Assembly: GCA_033239125.1 (NCBI GenBank)
Contig: BSWB01000001.1
Location: 163,455,481 to 163,519,480, forward strand
Direction of reading: 5' to 3'
DNA: 64,000 bases
Origin: Fagopyrum homotropicum
Lineage: Eukaryota; Streptophyta; Magnoliopsida; Caryophyllales; Polygonaceae
The notes beneath the pieces were generated by a model, which saw nothing but the letters and a program-made list of their open reading frames with translations, was not told the origin of the DNA and searched no databases. The translations under genes and the position numbers were made by a program. Positions 59,084 through 64,000 of this stretch are shown here, piece by piece. Every line of letters begins with the position of its first letter. Positions within the stretch are counted from its first letter, which is position 1.

Positions 59084-59091
59084 GCGGGAAT
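59084..59091 (-). promoter_or_regulatory. E2F-like site in the duplicated UBR7 promoter
   Basis: ATTCCCGC on the minus strand, about 215 bases upstream of the duplicated ATG (58869). Known CDC6 genes are E2F targets, so this could matter if this promoter drives CDC6. Confidence 0.35.
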
Positions 59092-59217
59092 CAGAGAGCT
59101 TCTAGGGCTTTAATGGATCCGCTTCCCGCCACATTTTCAGCCCTGAGAGTTTAGATCCAGAGACCTCCTGTTGACAGGATAAAGATAGCCTTGCGTTTGG
59201 TGAGTCTCGAAGTCTAG

Positions 59218-59560
59218 ATCAACGGAAGTCGTATTCGCACGGTTCAAGATTTCGTTATTGCACCACGCATACGGATCCCGTAACCGTGATAATGTCACGG
59301 TTACGGGATCCATATGAGTGATCAAAAGTTCACGGTTACGGATCTCGTAACCGTGAGCTTTACGGGTTCCGGATCTGATAATTTTCTACATAAATTCTAA
59401 CCCGAAAAAAAAAAAAATCTGACACCTTCACGGTCACGCATTGCGTGACCGTGATGTCAGGGAAAAAAAAAAGAAATTTTTTTTTTTTTACGGTTACGCA
59501 TTGCGTATGAGTGGTGCGTTAACGAAATCTTGAACCGTGTAAATAATATCCCTCTGGATC
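59218..59560. mobile_element. Palindromic MITE-like element built from CACGGTTACG hairpins
   Basis: The outer inverted repeats share CACGGTTCAAGATTTCGTTA and GCACCAC (about 59237-59268 and 59505-59538). Inside are at least three further hairpins: GGATCCCGTAACCGTGA mirrored by TCACGGTTACGGGATCC (59273-59311), CACGGTTACG...CGTAACCGTG (59331-59354), and CACGGTCACGCA/TGCGTGACCGTG near 59429-59453. CpG-rich and non-coding. Confidence 0.7.
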
Positions 59561-59622
59561 AATTACAACCCAGTTTTTGTTTCTTCCAGGAAGGTGATTG
59601 AGCAATCATTTTCGAACCTAAA

Positions 59623-61924
59623 CTAGGGTATAGCCCGCACCTTGTGCGGGTATCTTTATAATATTAGTTTGCGAACTAAAGATATATTTATGAAATTTTA
59701 TAATAATTCGGATTTGATTATTCTCAAAACGAAAAAATAGTCACAAATAAAGAACTTCTTATCATTATACACTTCATAAATTTAATACTTATACAATACA
59801 CATTTTTTTTATAAAAAATACAATGCACAACTCCGGTATAGACTAATAACAAAATAATAGGTCAACGACCCACAAAACAGTAGACTAACGGCGATCACAA
59901 AACATATATTAATCCGTTATGAATAAAAATTATAGCTCAACTTAGCTAAAAGGCCAAGAAATGTATCATTTATTTAATCTTCAGTATCCGTTATTAACCT
60001 CTATTGATACAAGTTCTCAAACCATCAGTCTTAGTTGATCAACGACCCATATAACGGATATTAATTTATAAATAAAAATTATACTTCAACTTAGCCAAAA
60101 ATCCAAACATAATATATTAAACCTCTATTTGTACAAGTGAACACCAATGTGGAAAAGAAAAAAAATCACTGAAAATACTCAAAACAGTAGGTCAACGACC
60201 CACAAAACAATAGACAAACGGCGACCCACAAAACTGTAGGTTAACTACCCACAAAACAGTAGGTCAACGACTCACAAAACAGATATTAATCCGTTATGAA
60301 TAAAATTATACTTAACTTAGTCAAAAGGCCAAAAAATGTGTGATTTGTTTAGTCTTGAAACCGTCTATTTATACAAGTTATTAAACTACCAGCCTTACTT
60401 ATAATCGATGTGGGATATGGAATTCCGTAAAATTTTTTAACGTAAATAGATTGAGCTTATAATCCTTTAAAAATAAATTTAAAAAAAAATAAAATCTTCC
60501 CAATAAATAAATTATTTAAATTTCGACGGCTTAAAAATAAAAGAAATACGTAAATCAAATTATTTTTAAAATATTTAGGAGATCTTGTTAGTTAGTTTTA
60601 CAAAATTTTGTTTTCTTTTTTTATTAATAAAAAAGATTTTATGGTTTAATAAGTTAGTTAAAAGATTTATTGGTTTAAAATATAGTGTAAAAAATAAAGA
60701 TATACTGATTTGGTTTCAATAAAATTATTATTTTAATAATAAAAGATTTTATGGTTAAAAAATAGTGTAAAAAATAAAGATTTATTGGCTTTAATCGTGG
60801 GAGCTCCATTTTAAAAATCCTGCGTTCACAGCGGGTCACGTCATCGACCCGTGCTCTGTTTCAGAAAGTATAATGCACAACTCCGGTATAGACTTATAAC
60901 AAAATAGTAGGTCAACGACCCACAAAACAGTAGACTAACGGCGACCCACAAAACATATATTAATCCGTTATGAATAAAAATTATAACTCAACTTAGCTAA
61001 AAGGCCAAGAAATGTATCATTTATTTAATCTTCAATATCCGTTATTAATCTCTATTAATACAAGTTCTCAAACCATCAGTCTTAGTTGATCAACGACCCA
61101 TATAACGGATATTAATTTATAAATAAAAATTATACTTCAACTTAGCCAAAAATCCAAACATAATATATTAAACCTCTATTTGTACAAGTGAACACCAATG
61201 TGGGAAAGCAAAAAATCACTGAAAATACTCAAAACAGTAGGTCAACGACCCACAAAATAATAGGTCAACGACCCACAAAACAGTAGACTAACGGCGACCC
61301 ACAAAACAGTTGGTTAATGACTCACAAAACAGATATTAATCCGTTATGATTAAAATTATACTTAGCTTAGTCAAAAGGCCAAAAAATGTGTGATTTGTTT
61401 AGTCTTGAAACCGTCTATTTATACAAGTTATCAAACTATCAGCCTTACTTATAATCGATGTGGGATATGGAATTCCGTGAAATTTTTTAACGTAAATAGA
61501 TTGAGCTTATAATCTTTCAAAAATAAATTAAAAAAAAAAAATCTTCCCAATAAATAAATTATTTAAATTTCGACGGCTTAAAAATAAAAGAAATACGTAA
61601 ACCAAATTATTTTTAAAATATTTAGGAGATCTTGTTAGTTAGTTTTACAAAATTTTGTTTTCTTTTTTGATTAATAAAAAAGATTTTATGGTTTAATAAG
61701 TTAGTTAAAAGATTTTTTGGTTTAAAATATAGTGTAAAAAATAATGATATACTAATTTGGTTTCTATAAAATTATTATTTTAATAATAAAAGATTTTATG
61801 GTTAAAAAATAGGGTAAAAAATAAAGATTTAATGGCTTTAATTGTGGGAGCTCCATTTTAAAAATCCAGCGTTCACAGCGCGCCACATCATCGACCCGTG
61901 CTTTATTTTAGTAAGTATAATAGA
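59623..61924 (-). mobile_element. Non-autonomous Helitron with an internal tandem duplication
   Basis: On the minus strand it begins TCTATTATACTTACT (61924) and ends with the hairpin CCCGCAC-AAG-GTGCGGG plus CTATACCCTAG (59623), inserted between A and T. These are the classic Helitron ends (5' TC, 3' hairpin and CTAG, AT target). The body is two head-to-tail copies of about 1.05 kb (about 59815-60865 and 60866-61920). Each has sub-repeats of 'aggtcaacgacccacaaaac'. No Rep/helicase frame. Confidence 0.88.
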
Positions 61925-63560
61925 TTTGAGGACCTTAAAAGATTGGCACCGTTCAAATTCTAGTACGACTTAGAGCGGTATGCAATCTATGGTATAATTT
62001 GTGGTCAATTCACCGGTCGAATTTGCATCCATAAGGATGCAAAGTAGGCTGCTTGTGCAATTTGTGAAACACCCAGAAATTGGGTAAGTGTAAAAATTCT
62101 GATTTGGAACCGAATTTTTTTTTGTTCTATGAGTATATATATATACCAAATTTATTTTCATTCCGTTTCAACCAAACGAATTAAAAACGAATATAATCTA
62201 CTTATATGCCCTTTTTCATTTATAAAATTAATTTATACGGGTTGTCGTTCATTTATTTGAATTTTTTTTCTCTATAACATGTCAAAATTATTCAAAATTT
62301 TAAAATTTTTCGGATATGTAACCAAACCGGGGTATAGGTTGGTCTATGATGCACCGTGTACGTATTACTCAATTTGGTTGTACTCTTATGAATCAACCAT
62401 ACATACAAGTCTTATTCCTAAGTTTCCTTACCCACATTCTCTAAATGTTAGGTTGCAATCGGTCGTCAAATTATGCTAGTATATCGCTAAAGTAACACCA
62501 GCTAGTAGTCACGACGTGCACGTTATATTCACGTATGCCTCGTCTTGTTCTCTACTCAAAAGGCATTTTCTTTCACTATCGCTATTATTATGCATTATAT
62601 TTACAAAATTTGTTTGGATAGATTGGTAAGAATCAATTCTATATTTTAACTAATTAGATAAAAAAAAATTGAAAGAAAACTATATGGATAATTAGATATA
62701 TATGTTGAAGCCTAATGATAAAATTGGTGTCAAATAATTAAATAAATCATGTTATTATTATAAAAAAAATGATTATTTTATTAATTTGAATTTTAGGTTA
62801 AAGATAAAGCGTAATGGTAGACGAAAATGCTGAATTTTATTAGGTAACCGAAATAAATAGTTGATTGAAGGATTTTTTTTTTTAATTTATAATTTTGATG
62901 TGTGATTGAAAGGACGAAAATATTTCATAAATTAATATAAACTCTCGTAAACTTCAATTCCCAAGCATCAAATACAAAACTTATACCTTCTTCATAATCT
63001 TTATTAGTTTGATAAGTTTTTATAGATTCTCGAAGATGAGTTCCCCAAACACACCATTATACCCTTAGATTCCTTCGTACAACTTATTATATAAGTCCCA
63101 AAAAAAAATTACGGATCTTCACAATATCCTTTTATATTTTATGGAGTAAATAATCCACCTGACGTGGGTTTACATGTCTATATTGGACAATATATACGCA
63201 AAAAAAAGGGTATATAGTCTTGATGCGATTTATTTTGAAATTAATCGACAAAAAGTATATGAAAAATGGTAGAACCGCAAAAAAATTAATTTTAATTTCA
63301 ACTTTAACGACTCAAAGATGAATAGTGGCCAAACAATAATCGAGTATGTTATCCAAAACTTATAAAGAAATAAGAAAACCTAAATCAAGTGAATTTAGTT
63401 CAGTTATTTTTAAGCATGTCGACTTTACTAAGTGAAATCCAAATAAAAGGTCCAAAGACACGAAATTAAGATGATAATATGACTATTATATAAGTGTTAT
63501 AAAACAATGGTTGGTCCATAAATTGATTTTTTTTAAGGTGATAACATGATTTTAATGAAA
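61925..63560. other. AT-rich non-coding sequence
   Basis: No gene or repeat structure recognised. A 66-codon frame at 62279-62479 has no recognisable domain and is probably chance. Confidence 0.5.
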
Positions 63561-64000
63561 GAAGTCGTAGGAAGTCTAGCGGTCTGATTTGCTACCGTAT
63601 TACATACACGAGGAATATGTAGAAAATCGAAAGAAAGGAACTAGCTAAAATCTTGATGTCTAATGCAATTTGGGCTTCATAGTATATGTCTTCAACACTG
63701 GTTGTACACGGCAACATGAGGATAAGACTCAACAATCACTTGTGATGCATTCAAACTTTGCAACATTTGAAGGCGATATAAGATGGCCTCCAACTCCGCA
63801 ATAATAAGCGTCGAAAAACGTTACGGTTGTAGATGACAACAACCTTAAGACAACTATTGTGACCCCGCTGCTCCAAACCTACCTGGTTGCCCTCCAATAT
63901 AGTAGCATCTGTATTGACTTTCAAACAGTCATGCGGTGGCGGCTCCCAAGTACTACGTACTGTACGCAAAGATGGTTTTGCACGCGGAGCATCACACACC
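63560..64000 (-). pseudogene. RNase H relic of a non-LTR retroelement
   Basis: On the minus strand: WEPPPHDCLKVNTDAT (RNase H start with the first Asp), frame changes, then AELEAILYRLQMLQ (the Glu-containing helix), then IPRVCNTVANQTA (the 'R..N..A..A' end). This is the order of the plant LINE-type RNase H (RVT_3) domain, with at least two frameshifts. It continues off the right edge. Confidence 0.7.

Larger units (their letters stand above)
57005..59140 (-). pseudogene. Duplicated, internally deleted 5' half of UBR7, possible 5' exons of CDC6
   Basis: 57005-57110 copies the end of UBR7 exon 4 plus intron 4 (22280-22388). 57110-59140 copies 23641-25640, including the promoter region, exon 1 (58789-58869) and exon 2 (57717-57875). 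Exon 3 and most of exon 4 are deleted at 57110. Exons 1 and 2 keep length, frame (27 and 53 codons), splice sites and nearly the same protein (one change noticed, CTP to CNP). The UBR box itself is incomplete without exon 3 (RNFRCDCGN). It lies directly upstream of CDC6 on the same strand. It is either a pseudogene fragment or the promoter and first two exons of a UBR-CDC6 fusion gene. Confidence 0.85.

Noticed and set aside
59815..61920. CRISPR-like array from repeated 'ggtcaacgacccacaaaac'
   Set aside because: Units are irregularly spaced, adjoin each other and lie in a plant Helitron body; no spacer structure.
62279..62479. 66-codon frame as a possible small gene
   Set aside because: No domain, no promoter or splice context recognised; length is within chance for AT-rich sequence.

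Overview
This is a piece of a plant nuclear genome, very probably a eudicot. It is AT-rich, has GT-AG introns, and is packed with plant-type transposable elements (Ty1/copia, Ty3/gypsy chromovirus, Athila-like ORF1, L1-type LINE, hAT, Mutator-like and foldback elements, Helitron, tRNA-derived SINE-like copies). Its host genes are plant or general eukaryotic types: UBR7-like PHD/UBR-box protein, CDC6, BIG BROTHER-type RING-H2 protein, and an MGNC-type small protein. I cannot name the species. All exon structures come from splice motifs, phase and family resemblance read by eye; no transcript or database search was available.

Layout. 1-161 is the 5' end of a host gene on the minus strand. 0.5-3.5 kb is a Mutator-like composite with nested inverted-repeat elements and a 312-codon retroelement-type frame. 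3.6-12.8 kb holds small hAT copies, a gutted chromovirus (minus; long 3' LTR 6401-8956) and a 945-bp hAT with a perfect 8-bp target duplication. 12816-18779 is a near full-length LINE with an 18-bp target duplication, broken by one stop and one G-run frameshift. 18.8-22 kb is repeats with a nested hAT. 22152-25383 (minus) is an intact five-exon UBR7-type gene. 25.6-32.2 kb is repeats and retroelement debris. 32.4-34.9 kb (minus) is an array of three in-phase copies of a BIG BROTHER-type RING module. 35-44 kb is SINE, hAT, a gypsy LTR relic with elements nested three deep, and Athila-like ORF1 debris. 44764-52165 is a young Ty1/copia element with 1425-bp LTRs. 53194-58869 (minus) holds a CDC6 gene joined to a duplicated, internally deleted 5' half of UBR7. 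59-62 kb has a palindromic element and a Helitron with clear ends. The end of the window is mostly empty, with a LINE RNase H relic.

Most striking are two gene-structure novelties. First, a partial copy of UBR7 (promoter, exons 1 and 2) lies directly upstream of CDC6 on the same strand. CDC6 has no visible ATG of its own, and the junction supplies a good branch site and 3' splice site that keep the frame, so the locus can encode a UBR-CDC6 fusion over 18 exons. Second, the BIG BROTHER-type module is repeated three times with compatible exon phases, so each RING loses its last zinc ligand and splices straight into the next module.
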